From Serinibacter arcticus (GTDB lineage: Bacteria; Actinomycetota; Actinomycetes; Actinomycetales; Beutenbergiaceae): DNA of 64,000 nt. Where the stretch lies: contig NZ_PYHR01000002.1 in assembly GCF_003121705.1 (NCBI RefSeq), positions 2,170,001 through 2,234,000 of the forward strand, in the 5' to 3' direction. Of this stretch, positions 42,661-51,200 are shown in pieces (position 1 is the stretch's first letter; each line of letters begins with the position of its first letter). Below the pieces are notes generated by a model. The model was not told the DNA's origin. It was given only the letters and a program-made list of their open reading frames with translations, and made no database searches. Made by a program: the position numbers and the translations under genes.

Positions 42661-44787
42661 CTACCCCAGCGTCTCCGGCAGCTCGCGCGTCTCGCCGAGC
42701 ACGTGCTCGGCCAGGAACGCCTCGACCACCTCGTACCAGACCTTCGCGTGCTGCGGCGTGAGGATCCAGTGGTTCTCGTCGGGGAAGTACAGGAACCGGT
42801 GGACGGTCGACCCATCGGCGTCCGCGGGCAGCCCGGACTTCTCCAGGAGCTCCGCCCACAGCCGCAGCCCCTCGCCGATCGGCACGCGATAGTCCTTGTC
42901 GCCGTGGATGACGAGCATCGGGGTGCGGATGTCCCCGACGAAGCGGTGCGGCGAGTTCGCCAGCGCCATCTCGTGGGTCATCTCCCGCGCCCAGTAGTAG
43001 GCGGCGTCCGTCGTCGGGCCGAACTGGTCCAGCGCCCACAGGCTCGCGTGGGTGACGACGGCGCGGAACCGGTCCGTGTGCCCCGCCACCCAGTTGGCCA
43101 TGTAGCCGCCGAACGACCCGCCCATCGCGGCGGTCCGGGTCTCGTCGACGTCGGCGCGCGCCTCGACCGCATCGGTCGCCGCCATCAGGTCGGTGTACGG
43201 CGCCTCGCCCCACGCGCCCCAGCCGCGCTGGATGAAGTCCTGGCCGTAGCCGGTCGAGAGGGCGGGGTCGGGCAGCAGGACGGCGTAGCCGCGGGCGACC
43301 ATGATCCACGGGTTCCAGCGCCAGCTCCACGCGTTCCAGGAGCCGAGCGGGCCGCCGTGGATCCACAGCAGCAGCGGCGCCGGGCTCTCTGCCGACGCAT
43401 CCTCCGGCAGCGCCAGGTAGGACCGGACGGTGTGGGTGCTCCCGTCGGCGTCGGTCACCGTGGTGGCGACGTCCTCGAGCCGGCCCGGCAGCACGGGCCG
43501 CTCGGACGGTCCGCGCAGCGGCGTCACGCGCTCCTGCGTGCCGGTGAGGTCGATCCGCACGACCTCGCCCGGGTAGGCGTAGCTGGCCCGCACCGCGAAC
43601 GCGTGCTTGCCCTCGGGGGCGACGACGACGCTGCCGTACGCGCCGTCGTCGGTCAGCCGCTCGGGCTCGCCGCCGGCGAGCAGCACCCGGAACACCGGCG
43701 AGTGGCCGTGCTCGTCGGCCGTCACGAGCAGGCCGGCGGAGTCGGGCAGCCAGGTCAGCGACGTCGGCCAGCGGTCCCAGCCGTCAGCGAGCCGACGCGG
43801 CTCGCCGCCCGTGCTCGGCACGATCCAGGCGGTCACGCGCGGGGCGTGGTGCGGGTCGGAGATCGACTCGGAGGTGTAGGCCACCCAGGCGCCGTCGGGG
43901 CTGATCGACGCGACGGCGAGGTCCGCCTCCTCGTCCGCCACGAGCACCGTGCGCTCACCGGTCGCGACGTCGATCCGCACCAGGTGCTCGCGCACCGACG
44001 CGCCCGCGGAGGTGTGCCAGTCGGCCACGACGAACGTGCCGTCGTCGCTCAGCGCGAACGAGGACTCGATCAGCGCCTTGCCGGCGTCGGGGGTGAGGTC
44101 GCGGGTGCCGCGGGTGTCGTCGGGGCCCGGCTCGGCGGTCGGAACGGTGACGAGCTCCGGGGTCGCGACGGCGTCGCTCGCGTCCTCCGTCGTGCCCTCG
44201 CCGTCGTCCTCGGGCAGCGGCGCACCCTCGACGGCGAACAGCCGCGGGGCGTCCGGCCCGAGGTCGTGGTCCCAGTAGCGGACGGGGTAGCCGGTGTGCA
44301 GGATCGCGGCGACCTTCTTGTCCTTGCGCGTCTTGCGGAGGCGGCGCTCGGCCGCCTCGTCCGTCGCACCCGGCAGCGTGTCCGCGGTGACGACGACGCG
44401 GTCGGACGCCCGGGCGGTCAGCACACCCGAGATGCCACCGGGACGGCGCGCGAGCACGTGCGCCTCTCCCCCGGCGGCCGGCAGCCGCCAGACGCAGGGC
44501 TTGGCGTCCTCGCCGTCCTCGGCACGCGCGGCGACGAACAGGAGGTCGCCGGACGCGGTGAACGCCGGACCGCCCTCACCCTTGGCGCCGCGGGTGAGGC
44601 GCCGCGCGGAGGCCTCACCGGACGGGTCCACCTCCCACAGGGACGTGACGTACCTCGTGCGCTTCGGGTCCAGCACGGACTGCGCGACGACGAGCCGCCG
44701 CCCGTCGGGAGACAGGGCGATCCCGCCCGTCCGGGGCAGCGCGAGGTAGTCGTCGAGCGTGTGGAACGGAGTGGTCTGGGTCACCAC
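42661..44787 (-). CDS. S9 family prolyl oligopeptidase-type peptidase
   Basis: 708-residue serine peptidase. The N-terminal half shows beta-propeller repeats typical of WD40-like TolB segments (ISPDGAWVAYTSES, LTWLPDSAGLLVTAD). The C-terminal alpha/beta hydrolase has the nucleophile in MGGSFGGYMANWVAGH, Asp in VIHGDKDYRVP and His in PDENHWIL. No signal peptide, so cytoplasmic acyl-aminoacyl or oligopeptidase activity is likely. An insert rich in Glu/Asp/Thr lies near residues 190-225. Monocistronic; convergent with the DUF2993 gene. Confidence 0.92.
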   Translation of the reverse strand: MVTQTTPFHTLDDYLALPRTGGIALSPDGRRLVVAQSVLDPKRTRYVTSLWEVDPSGEASARRLTRGAKGEGGPAFTASGDLLFVAARAEDGEDAKPCVWRLPAAGGEAHVLARRPGGISGVLTARASDRVVVTADTLPGATDEAAERRLRKTRKDKKVAAILHTGYPVRYWDHDLGPDAPRLFAVEGAPLPEDDGEGTTEDASDAVATPELVTVPTAEPGPDDTRGTRDLTPDAGKALIESSFALSDDGTFVVADWHTSAGASVREHLVRIDVATGERTVLVADEEADLAVASISPDGAWVAYTSESISDPHHAPRVTAWIVPSTGGEPRRLADGWDRWPTSLTWLPDSAGLLVTADEHGHSPVFRVLLAGGEPERLTDDGAYGSVVVAPEGKHAFAVRASYAYPGEVVRIDLTGTQERVTPLRGPSERPVLPGRLEDVATTVTDADGSTHTVRSYLALPEDASAESPAPLLLWIHGGPLGSWNAWSWRWNPWIMVARGYAVLLPDPALSTGYGQDFIQRGWGAWGEAPYTDLMAATDAVEARADVDETRTAAMGGSFGGYMANWVAGHTDRFRAVVTHASLWALDQFGPTTDAAYYWAREMTHEMALANSPHRFVGDIRTPMLVIHGDKDYRVPIGEGLRLWAELLEKSGLPADADGSTVHRFLYFPDENHWILTPQHAKVWYEVVEAFLAEHVLGETRELPETLG

Positions 44788-44820
44788 TCTGGTCTATCAC
44801 GCCGGTCCGACACCCCGGGT

Positions 44821-44840
44821 CGTCGGGTGCGCGCCCGACG
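44821..44840 (-). terminator. Probable terminator of the SipW operon
   Basis: CGTCGGG (44821-44827) and CCCGACG (44834-44840) form a 7-bp stem with a 6-base loop, 19 bases after the end of the last gene of the SipW operon (stop at 44859) on the minus strand. Confidence 0.5.
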
Positions 44841-44858
44841 GCACGCACCCCGGCGGGG

Positions 44859-45614
44859 TCAGGACTCCGTGTCCGTGCGACCGCGTCGTCGGCTCGCGGC
44901 CCACAGCCCGGCGCCGCCGCCGAACAGACCGAGCGCGACCAGCGCGCCCAGGCCGACGTCGGCGCCGGTGACGCTGAGGGAGCCACCGGGCCTGCCGGGG
45001 GTCGGGCCGGCCGCCGTCGGGGGCGCGGTCACCTGCGGCGTGCCCTGCGGTGTACCGGGCGGTGCGCCCTGCGGCGTGCGGGGCGGCGTCGTCGTCGGGA
45101 GCTCCCCGCCGAGCGTGAGAACGACGTCGAAGCTCGCCCGCGCCGGGAGGCCCCCGTTCGCCGCCCGGTTGCCGGTCGTGGCGTCGGCGGGGAGCTCGTA
45201 GCTGATCGTCACGGGCGTGGTCGCGCCCTGCGCGAGGGGCACCGTGAGGAACGTCGTGTCACCGTCAGCAGCGAGGTCGGCGAACGACGCCGAGCCACCG
45301 TCCCAGGCGAGCGTGAGGTCGTCGTAGACCCCGTCCGTCACGGCCTCGTCGATGTCGACGCCGGTGATGGTCGCCGTCAGCGTGCCCGCCGTCGGGCCGG
45401 CGTTGCGCACCTGCAGCGTCCGCCCGGCCGAGTCGCCCGGGACGGCGACCGGCACGCCGACGAACGACTCGGTGGTCGACGACGCGAACGCGTCGCCGTC
45501 CCAGGAGAGCTGGATCGCCTCGTCGTGGGCCGGAGCGGCCGACGCCGCTGCCGGGATCGCGAGGAGACCGAGCGTCGTCAGGATCGCCGCGGTGGTTGTC
45601 GAGGTGCGCATCAT
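44859..45614 (-). CDS. Exported wall-associated protein with LSVTG-type C-terminal anchor
   Basis: 251 residues: signal peptide (about 1-28, AIPAAASAAPAH), a beta-rich domain of about 140 residues with FVGVPVAVPGDSAGRTLQVRN and VTISYELP segments, a Pro/Thr/Gly-rich spacer of about 40 residues, then LSVTG, a membrane helix and ASRRRGR. The end resembles a sorting signal but has Ser-Val in place of Pro-X or Ala-X. Last gene of the SipW operon; start overlaps the previous stop. Probably a partner that anchors or caps the SipW-processed proteins (inference). Confidence 0.78.
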   Translation of the reverse strand: MMRTSTTTAAILTTLGLLAIPAAASAAPAHDEAIQLSWDGDAFASSTTESFVGVPVAVPGDSAGRTLQVRNAGPTAGTLTATITGVDIDEAVTDGVYDDLTLAWDGGSASFADLAADGDTTFLTVPLAQGATTPVTISYELPADATTGNRAANGGLPARASFDVVLTLGGELPTTTPPRTPQGAPPGTPQGTPQVTAPPTAAGPTPGRPGGSLSVTGADVGLGALVALGLFGGGAGLWAASRRRGRTDTES

Positions 45615-46342
45615 GCTCCCGGACGGAACGTGTCGTAGGTGAACCGCAGCGTGCGGGTGCCCTGGCCGGCGGCCGTGAGCGCGGTCGTGACCGATGCCGA
45701 CCAGGTCAGGCCCCGGCCCCCGGGCGTGGCCGTGACGGTGCCGTTGGCGCTGCTCGCCGTCGCGCCCGCCGTGTTCGAGTGGCTGCCGGCGTCGCTCGTC
45801 GTGCCGCGCGCCGTCAGGCACCACCACTCCGTGGTGACGGCGGTGCCCGCCGAGTAGGCGGCGGAGACGGGCGTGGACTCCTGGGGGTTGGGGGACGGGG
45901 CGACGGCGTCGGGCGTGCACGCGGCCCGGTTGGCGACCTTGAAGTAGGCGAGCGTGACACCCGGGTCGGCGAGCGGGGTGCCCGCGGCCCAGGCGCCCTG
46001 CCACTGCGTCGCGTACCGCAGCCCCTTGTTCCCCTGGCTGAGGGCGTCGACCTGGAACGCCTGCGCGGCCTTGCCCGAGCTGAGCAGGGCCCCGGCCAGG
46101 CCGACTCCGTCGACGGCGACGTCCACGGTGTGGTTCGTGTCGGTGCCGGAGGTGGCGGCGGCCGTGACCTGGCCCGGCAGCCCGGCGGCGAAGTACTCGT
46201 AGCCCCAGCTGGAGCTGCCGGCCGCGTTGGCGGCCTGGTCGCTCCACGAGGCGAGCGAGGCCCCGGTGCTGCCGAGGGCGCTCCCCACGAGGAGGGCACC
46301 CACCCCGAGCAGGCCGGTGACGGTGGTGGAACGGCGGCTCAT
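45611..46342 (-). CDS. SipW-dependent-type exported protein
   Basis: 243 residues. N-terminus has a hydrophobic stretch followed by GSTGASLASWSDQA, resembling the alternate signal cleaved by SipW-type peptidases (TasA, CalY). The mature region contains SSSWGYEYFAAGLPGQVTA and two likely disulfide Cys in the second half. The start shares one base with the upstream stop, and the stop overlaps the next start. Probably a secreted matrix or fibre subunit (inference). Confidence 0.75.
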   Translation of the reverse strand: MSRRSTTVTGLLGVGALLVGSALGSTGASLASWSDQAANAAGSSSWGYEYFAAGLPGQVTAAATSGTDTNHTVDVAVDGVGLAGALLSSGKAAQAFQVDALSQGNKGLRYATQWQGAWAAGTPLADPGVTLAYFKVANRAACTPDAVAPSPNPQESTPVSAAYSAGTAVTTEWWCLTARGTTSDAGSHSNTAGATASSANGTVTATPGGRGLTWSASVTTALTAAGQGTRTLRFTYDTFRPGA

Positions 46343-47016
46343 CAGAACCCCTCCCCGGTGCGGACCTGCTGGAGCGTCACGGTCAGGGCGCCGAGGTTGA
46401 CGGCGGCGCCCGCGGCGGCGTTCCCCGGCGTGCGCACCTGGTCGGCGATCGACGTCGGGAACGTCAGCGTGGTGCGGACGGTCAGGTTCCTGGTGACGCC
46501 GGCGTTGCTGCCGACCAGCGGCGCGATCGTGACCGGGGAGCCGACGGCCGCCGAGCCCAGCGTGGTGCCGCCGTCGAGCACCGTGTAGCTCGCGGTGGCA
46601 CCGGCGGGGAGGCTGACCCCGGGGAACGTGACGGCGAACGTCGCGTTGAGGTTGTCGCCCCGGATCAGCGCCGTGGCGCCCTGGGTGATCGTGAAGGAGT
46701 CGCCCGGACGCACCAGGAAGGTGCTCGGGTCGATCGTGGTCGGGGTGCCGGCGACGTCGGTGGCGGTGAGGGACCAGACGGGTGTGCCGACCAGCGAGAC
46801 GTCGAGATCACCGGTGCGGATCGTGCCCGCGGCGACGGCGCCGGGGGCGTCGCCCCAGAGGGCGAACGTCCCGCTGCCGCCGACACCGAGGCCGACCAGG
46901 AGCGTGACGCCTGCGACGGCGGGGCGCACCCAGCGACGGCGGGACGGCGGAGCGCCGGTGGCGGCGTCGACGCTGGTTCCAGCGTCCACGCCCTCGGGCT
47001 GGGTGTGGCGGCTCAT
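46342..47016 (-). CDS. Alternate-type signal peptide exported protein
   Basis: 224 residues. A long polar N-terminus (about 28 residues) precedes the alternate signal VAGVTLLVGLGVGGSGTFAL with WGDA just after, the hallmark shared with the protein at 47755. The mature domain ends with VNLGALTVTLQQVRTGEGF, closely similar to the end of that protein. Directly downstream of sipW with a four-base overlap, so it is very probably its substrate and a TasA-like extracellular subunit. Confidence 0.82.
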   Translation of the reverse strand: MSRHTQPEGVDAGTSVDAATGAPPSRRRWVRPAVAGVTLLVGLGVGGSGTFALWGDAPGAVAAGTIRTGDLDVSLVGTPVWSLTATDVAGTPTTIDPSTFLVRPGDSFTITQGATALIRGDNLNATFAVTFPGVSLPAGATASYTVLDGGTTLGSAAVGSPVTIAPLVGSNAGVTRNLTVRTTLTFPTSIADQVRTPGNAAAGAAVNLGALTVTLQQVRTGEGF

Positions 47017-47708
47017 CGGGGGTCCTTGTCGTTCGAGGCGTCGTCGTGGGTGACGACGGGGTCCGCGTCGGTCGCGGTTTTGGCGGGGACGGAGCTGCGG
47101 CGACGGCGACCGTCGCGCCAGCCCGAACCGAACAGGTACAGGCCGTAGCCCACGAGGCCGAGGCCGACGGTGGCCACGACCACCGTGGTGCGGTTGCCGG
47201 CGGCGTGCGTGACGTGACCGAGGTAGGGCACCGAGTAGATGACCTCGCCCATGATCTGCTCGGGCTCCAGCGGGGCGTCGTCGACCCCGTTGGCGTCGCC
47301 GCGGGTGACGTAGGTGGGGCCCTGCGCGGAGGAGAGCACCGAGACCACGCGGTGGGTGATGAGGGTGGGATCGTTCGAGACGGGCTGGAAGGTGACCACG
47401 TCACCCACCGTGTAGCGGTCCTGCGGGACCGAGACGACGATGTCTCCCGGGGAGTACGTCGGCTCCATGGAGCCCGAGAGCACGGTCAGCGAGGCGCCGC
47501 CCATCACGCGAGGAACGACGGCGAGCGCGAGCGCGAGGCCGACGAGCGCCACGAGGGCGACCGTCACGACGCCCGACAGCACACCACGGAGGAACGACGG
47601 CTTCCGGTCGCTCCCCGAGGGGCGCGCGGCGTCGTGACGGGCTCCGGAAGGAGTCCCCGCGGTCGCGCGGGCGTGGCGACGCGAGGTCGCTGGTGCCGTG
47701 GTGCTCAT
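47013..47708 (-). CDS. sipW: Signal peptidase I, SipW type
   Basis: 231 residues with two membrane helices (about 40-62 and 166-187). Catalytic serine lies in LSGSMEPTYSPGDIVV; a histidine (LITHRVVSV) stands where most bacterial enzymes have lysine, as in ER-type/SipW peptidases, and YVTRGDANGVDDAPLE is also characteristic. Processes the unusual signals of TasA-like proteins. Its gene lies between two such substrates. Confidence 0.9.
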   Translation of the reverse strand: MSTTAPATSRRHARATAGTPSGARHDAARPSGSDRKPSFLRGVLSGVVTVALVALVGLALALAVVPRVMGGASLTVLSGSMEPTYSPGDIVVSVPQDRYTVGDVVTFQPVSNDPTLITHRVVSVLSSAQGPTYVTRGDANGVDDAPLEPEQIMGEVIYSVPYLGHVTHAAGNRTTVVVATVGLGLVGYGLYLFGSGWRDGRRRRSSVPAKTATDADPVVTHDDASNDKDPR

Positions 47709-47754
47709 GAGGACTCCTTCCGTGTCGCCCGGATCGACCTGGTGCTCGGACCTG

Positions 47755-48378
47755 TCAGAAACCGGCGCCGGTGCCGGCGTCGCGGGTCTGCTCGAGGCCG
47801 ACCGCGATGGCGCCGAGGTTGATCGTCGAGTTCGTGTTGACCTGGTTGACGTTCGGGGCGCCCGCGAGGACGGTGACCTTCACGGTGACCTTGACGTTCG
47901 CGTCGGTGCCGACGGCGGCCGGCAGCTCCGGCAGGGCCGGGACGTTGTTGACGTTGTCCTCGGAGGTGAAGCTCTGCACGTCGCCCGCGAACGGGACCCA
48001 GGTGGTGCCGTCGGTCGTGTAGGACGCGACGCTCTCGACGGTGTACCAGGCGGCCGAGGCGTCCGCCACGGTGGAGGTGAGGTCCGCGACGAGGTTGTCG
48101 CCCTCGAGGGCGGCAGAGAAGTAGAACTCGCCCGTGGCGACGTCGCCGGGGACGGCCTTCCACTCGGCGACGTCGATGACGTGGCCCTTGTCGAGGCGGT
48201 CGGCCGAGGCGTCGACCCACTCCGTCTCGTCGGCGATGGCCGCGATGTCGAGGTTGCCGGTGGTGATCGTGCCACCGGCGACGTCGGCGGAATCGCTCCA
48301 GAGGGCGAACGTGCCGCCGCCGATGAGGAGGGCGGCGCCGGCCGTGCCGGCGAGGATGCCCGTCGTCTTCTTGTTCAT
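47755..48378 (-). CDS. TasA-like alternate-type signal peptide protein
   Basis: 207 residues: MNKKTTGILAGTAGAALL start, then GGGTFALWSDSADVAGGTI, the alternate signal cleaved by SipW-type peptidases. The mature protein has Thr/Val-rich beta segments and ends with INLGAIAVGLEQTRDAGTGAGF. Good ribosome-binding site (AAGGAGAT). First gene of the sipW operon. By analogy with Bacillus TasA it may form extracellular fibres or coat pili; not demonstrated. Confidence 0.85.
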   Translation of the reverse strand: MNKKTTGILAGTAGAALLIGGGTFALWSDSADVAGGTITTGNLDIAAIADETEWVDASADRLDKGHVIDVAEWKAVPGDVATGEFYFSAALEGDNLVADLTSTVADASAAWYTVESVASYTTDGTTWVPFAGDVQSFTSEDNVNNVPALPELPAAVGTDANVKVTVKVTVLAGAPNVNQVNTNSTINLGAIAVGLEQTRDAGTGAGF

Positions 48379-48481
48379 GCTGATCTCCTTGACTGACCGA
48401 GGTGGATCGCCCCGGGTGAGGGACCGTGATCCGGGCGTGGATCGCGGGTGGTGCGGGTGGTGCGGGGAACCGTTGGTGGTG

Positions 48482-48521
48482 CGCGGCGGGTCCGGACCGG
48501 TTCCAGCCGGGACCGCCGCGG
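48482..48521 (-). terminator. Hairpin directly after the von Willebrand A gene
   Basis: CGCGGCGGGTCC (48482-48493) pairs with GGACCGCCGCG (48510-48520) with one bulged base. On the minus strand it lies within three bases of the stop codon at 48523. Probably terminates the vWA transcript and separates it from the SipW operon. Confidence 0.55.
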
Positions 48522-48522
48522 T

Positions 48523-50778
48523 CTAGGGGGTCTTCCTCAGTCCGCCGCTGGGGGTCCAGTAGCAGTGGAAGGTGGCGCCGGCAGCGAGGGTCGGGACGGT
48601 GCAGACCGCATCCGACTTCCGGTTGTCCGTGACGGTGACGGCGGTGAGCGGCGCGGTTCCCGTGTTGCGAACCGTGTAGCTGAAGGTGATGGCCGAGCCG
48701 GACGTCCGGGACGAACCCGACGCGATCTCGGTGCTGGCGGCGGGCAGCGCCGTCGACGTTCCGGTGCCCTGCGCCGTCCAGGCCCGCTTCTCCACGGTCA
48801 TCGTGGTGGTCAGGCTCTGGACGTTGGACACCGTGCACCTCACGTCGTCACCGACGGCGACCCCGGCGATGGTGACGACGGCACCGCTCCGCGTCGGGGT
48901 GCGGTTCACGCCGTTGACCGTGCAGGTGGCGTTCGTGAGCGCCCAGCCCTGGTCGGGCGGGATCGTCTCGGTGAGCGTCACGGTCGCGACGCCGGCGGGC
49001 TGGGAGTGCTTGACCGTCCAGGTGGCGACACCCGAGGCGTTCGTCGTGGCCGACGACGTCGCGATCGTGGCGACGTTGCCGGCGGAGGTCGCGGTCGCCG
49101 TCGCCCCGAAGACCCAGCCCGACGCGACCGCGTTCGGCGCGGAGCCGAAGGGATCGGCGAACTTGGTGACCTGGACGGTGGACTCGCAGGAGAGGCCGGT
49201 GGCGATCTGGTCGAGTCCGTCGCGCAGCACCTCCCACCCGGTCTGGAAGTAGTCGGCCTGCGAGGCGTTCACGCCGGGGGCGTAGCCGATCGGGCCGGAG
49301 ATCGAGCGCAGGTTGCTCGGGTCCTGGCTGAGGCCGGTGCCGACGCCCAGGGTGACCAGACGGGTGCCCCTGGCCTTGACGGCGTTGGCGGAGAAGATCG
49401 CCTCCTCCACCTCGCGGAAGGTCGTGCTGTTCCCGGGACCGGCCTCGTTCGTCCCGCGGAGCGTCGGCAGGCCGTCCGTGATGAAGATGGCGACGTCGAA
49501 CGTCGTGGCCGCGGTCGCCACCTGGTAGAGCCCGCGGTCCCAGTTGGTGCCGTTGTCGCTCGGGACCGTGAGGCCACCGATCTTGGCCGTGAGTGCGTTG
49601 TAGCCCGCCGTCGTGTCGACGGACTGCGGCGCGAGCGTCGCGTTGCCGGTCCCCTTGGACGGGGCGTCGTCGCCGAAGGTGAACACGCCGACCGTGCTGC
49701 CCGTGCCTCGCAGCGAGTCGACGAAGCCCTGCGACGCGGTGCGCAGCGTGCCGGCGGAGCCGGAGTTGGCGACGGAGGTCGACAGGTCCACCACGAGGGC
49801 GACGCGGAGGGCACCGGCGCCGGCGGCGCACTTCGCCTGCAGCGCGGGGTTCGGGTGGGACATCGGCCAGAGAGGTCCGGTGTTGAGGCTGGTGCTCGTG
49901 GTCGTCTTGTAGGCCGTGCCCGCGGTGTACGTGGTACCGGCGCGGAGCTGGGCACCGGTCCGGAAGCGGTAGGGCGCGGTGGTGCCCGAGCCCGTGACGA
50001 GCGTGTCGTTGATGAACCAGGCCGGCGGGCCGGGGGGTGCGGACTCGGCCACGACCCAGAACTGGACGTCGCGGTTCACGCCGGCGGGCTGGGCCGGAGT
50101 CACGACGATCTGCTCGTACTCGAGGCACCCGAGGAACCACGACCGGATGCACGCGCCCCGCACCGTCGTCTGCGCGACCGCCGCCTGCGTCTCGGGGACC
50201 GTGAAGCTGCAGTCTCCCTGGGCGTCGGAGGTGCAGCGAGCCCAGTCATCGGCGACGACCGACCCCGGACCGTTCGCGTCGCCGCGCCACAGCCGGAACG
50301 TGGCTCCGGGGGCGGGGGCGACGACGGTGTCCGCGGTCCGCGAGCCGCTGACCTTGAGCGTGATGACGGCGGTGGTGGCCGTCGGTGCCGGGACGGCGAG
50401 AACGCTGACGTCCCCGGGGGTCCCGGCACGCTCCTGCGACCCGGGGGCGGGAGCGGCGCCGCGAGCCAGCGGGGCAGCCGCCTCGCCGTCGGCCGGGACA
50501 TCGGTGGAGCTGGGCGCCTGGGCGTCGGGAGCCGACGTCTCGAGGTCCTCGACGACCGGAGCCTCCGTGGCGGGAGCCTCCTCGACGGGGGCCGGCGACA
50601 GCTCGCCGGTCGCCTCCTGCGCCATCGCGTCGATGTCCGCCTCGGTGAACCCGTCGACGGGCTGCGCGGAGGACGACGTGACGCCGAAGCCCGCGACGAG
50701 GACGGCGGCGGCCAGCGCGGCGATGCCGCGGTGCCGTGCCCTCGGTCGGACCTCCGGTCGTACCCGTGCGTGTCTCAT
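48523..50778 (-). CDS. Secreted von Willebrand factor A domain protein of the pilus region
   Basis: 751 residues: a 38-residue signal region (RHRGIAALAAAVLVAGFGVT, SSSAQP), an acidic Pro/Ala-rich stretch, a Cys-containing beta domain (about 140-270), then a vWA domain (about 330-540) with MIDAS motif DLSTS and FITDGLPTL. Two beta-sandwich segments follow, the second of DUF11 type (TMTVEKRAWTAQGTG, TVRNTGTAPLTAVTVTDN). It ends abruptly with WTPSGGLRKTP, without LPXTG, membrane helix or basic tail. The vWA layout is like pilus tip adhesins, but an anchor is missing. Signal sequence closely matches that of the SpaA-like protein at 57241. Confidence 0.85.
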   Translation of the reverse strand: MRHARVRPEVRPRARHRGIAALAAAVLVAGFGVTSSSAQPVDGFTEADIDAMAQEATGELSPAPVEEAPATEAPVVEDLETSAPDAQAPSSTDVPADGEAAAPLARGAAPAPGSQERAGTPGDVSVLAVPAPTATTAVITLKVSGSRTADTVVAPAPGATFRLWRGDANGPGSVVADDWARCTSDAQGDCSFTVPETQAAVAQTTVRGACIRSWFLGCLEYEQIVVTPAQPAGVNRDVQFWVVAESAPPGPPAWFINDTLVTGSGTTAPYRFRTGAQLRAGTTYTAGTAYKTTTSTSLNTGPLWPMSHPNPALQAKCAAGAGALRVALVVDLSTSVANSGSAGTLRTASQGFVDSLRGTGSTVGVFTFGDDAPSKGTGNATLAPQSVDTTAGYNALTAKIGGLTVPSDNGTNWDRGLYQVATAATTFDVAIFITDGLPTLRGTNEAGPGNSTTFREVEEAIFSANAVKARGTRLVTLGVGTGLSQDPSNLRSISGPIGYAPGVNASQADYFQTGWEVLRDGLDQIATGLSCESTVQVTKFADPFGSAPNAVASGWVFGATATATSAGNVATIATSSATTNASGVATWTVKHSQPAGVATVTLTETIPPDQGWALTNATCTVNGVNRTPTRSGAVVTIAGVAVGDDVRCTVSNVQSLTTTMTVEKRAWTAQGTGTSTALPAASTEIASGSSRTSGSAITFSYTVRNTGTAPLTAVTVTDNRKSDAVCTVPTLAAGATFHCYWTPSGGLRKTP

Positions 50779-51200
50779 CGTCGATCCCTCAACCTCGTCG
50801 GTGGTGCGCCGTCCGATCCGTGGTCCGACCTGGCCCCGAGGAAGGTCGTTCTCGCCTCGGGAAGTCGTTCAGCGGCGCCCGTCGAGCATCACGTGAGCGA
50901 TGAGACCGTGCAATTGAGTGAATCGATCTTGAGTCGATTGAGGTGCGGATCGACGCCCGGTTGGGAGGGGAAACGCAACGTTAGAAGAGGTTCGACGTCC
51001 CCCGGCGCCCCACCTTCTTGAGTGTTGCGTTCCGCCATGTGGGCGTAAGGGAAAATCAACTCAGCAATGAGAAATAGACAAATTCACAAAGGCGAACCAG
51101 AGGCTGATCGTCGTCTTCTTCGCATTGGCGCTGGGGATCCTCAAGAAGGACTCAGCGCGACGTCGGGACCGAAGACCCGCCGGTACGCTCCGGCCCCCGT
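50779..51200. other. Gene-free region between sortase and vWA genes
   Basis: 422 bases without a credible gene. It includes an unusually AT-rich segment (about 51048-51105, with AATAGACAAATTCAC). Near 50914-50940 are TTGAGTGAATCGAT and TTGAGTCGATTG, a direct repeat that also forms the dyad AATCGA/TCGATT. These are probably promoter or operator elements for the vWA gene on the minus strand; no specific regulator can be named. Confidence 0.6.

Noticed and set aside
48379-48522. Continuation of the vWA protein in another frame
   Set aside because: No LPXTG, hydrophobic helix or family-like sequence appears in the other frames up to the next gene, and a terminator-like hairpin lies there.
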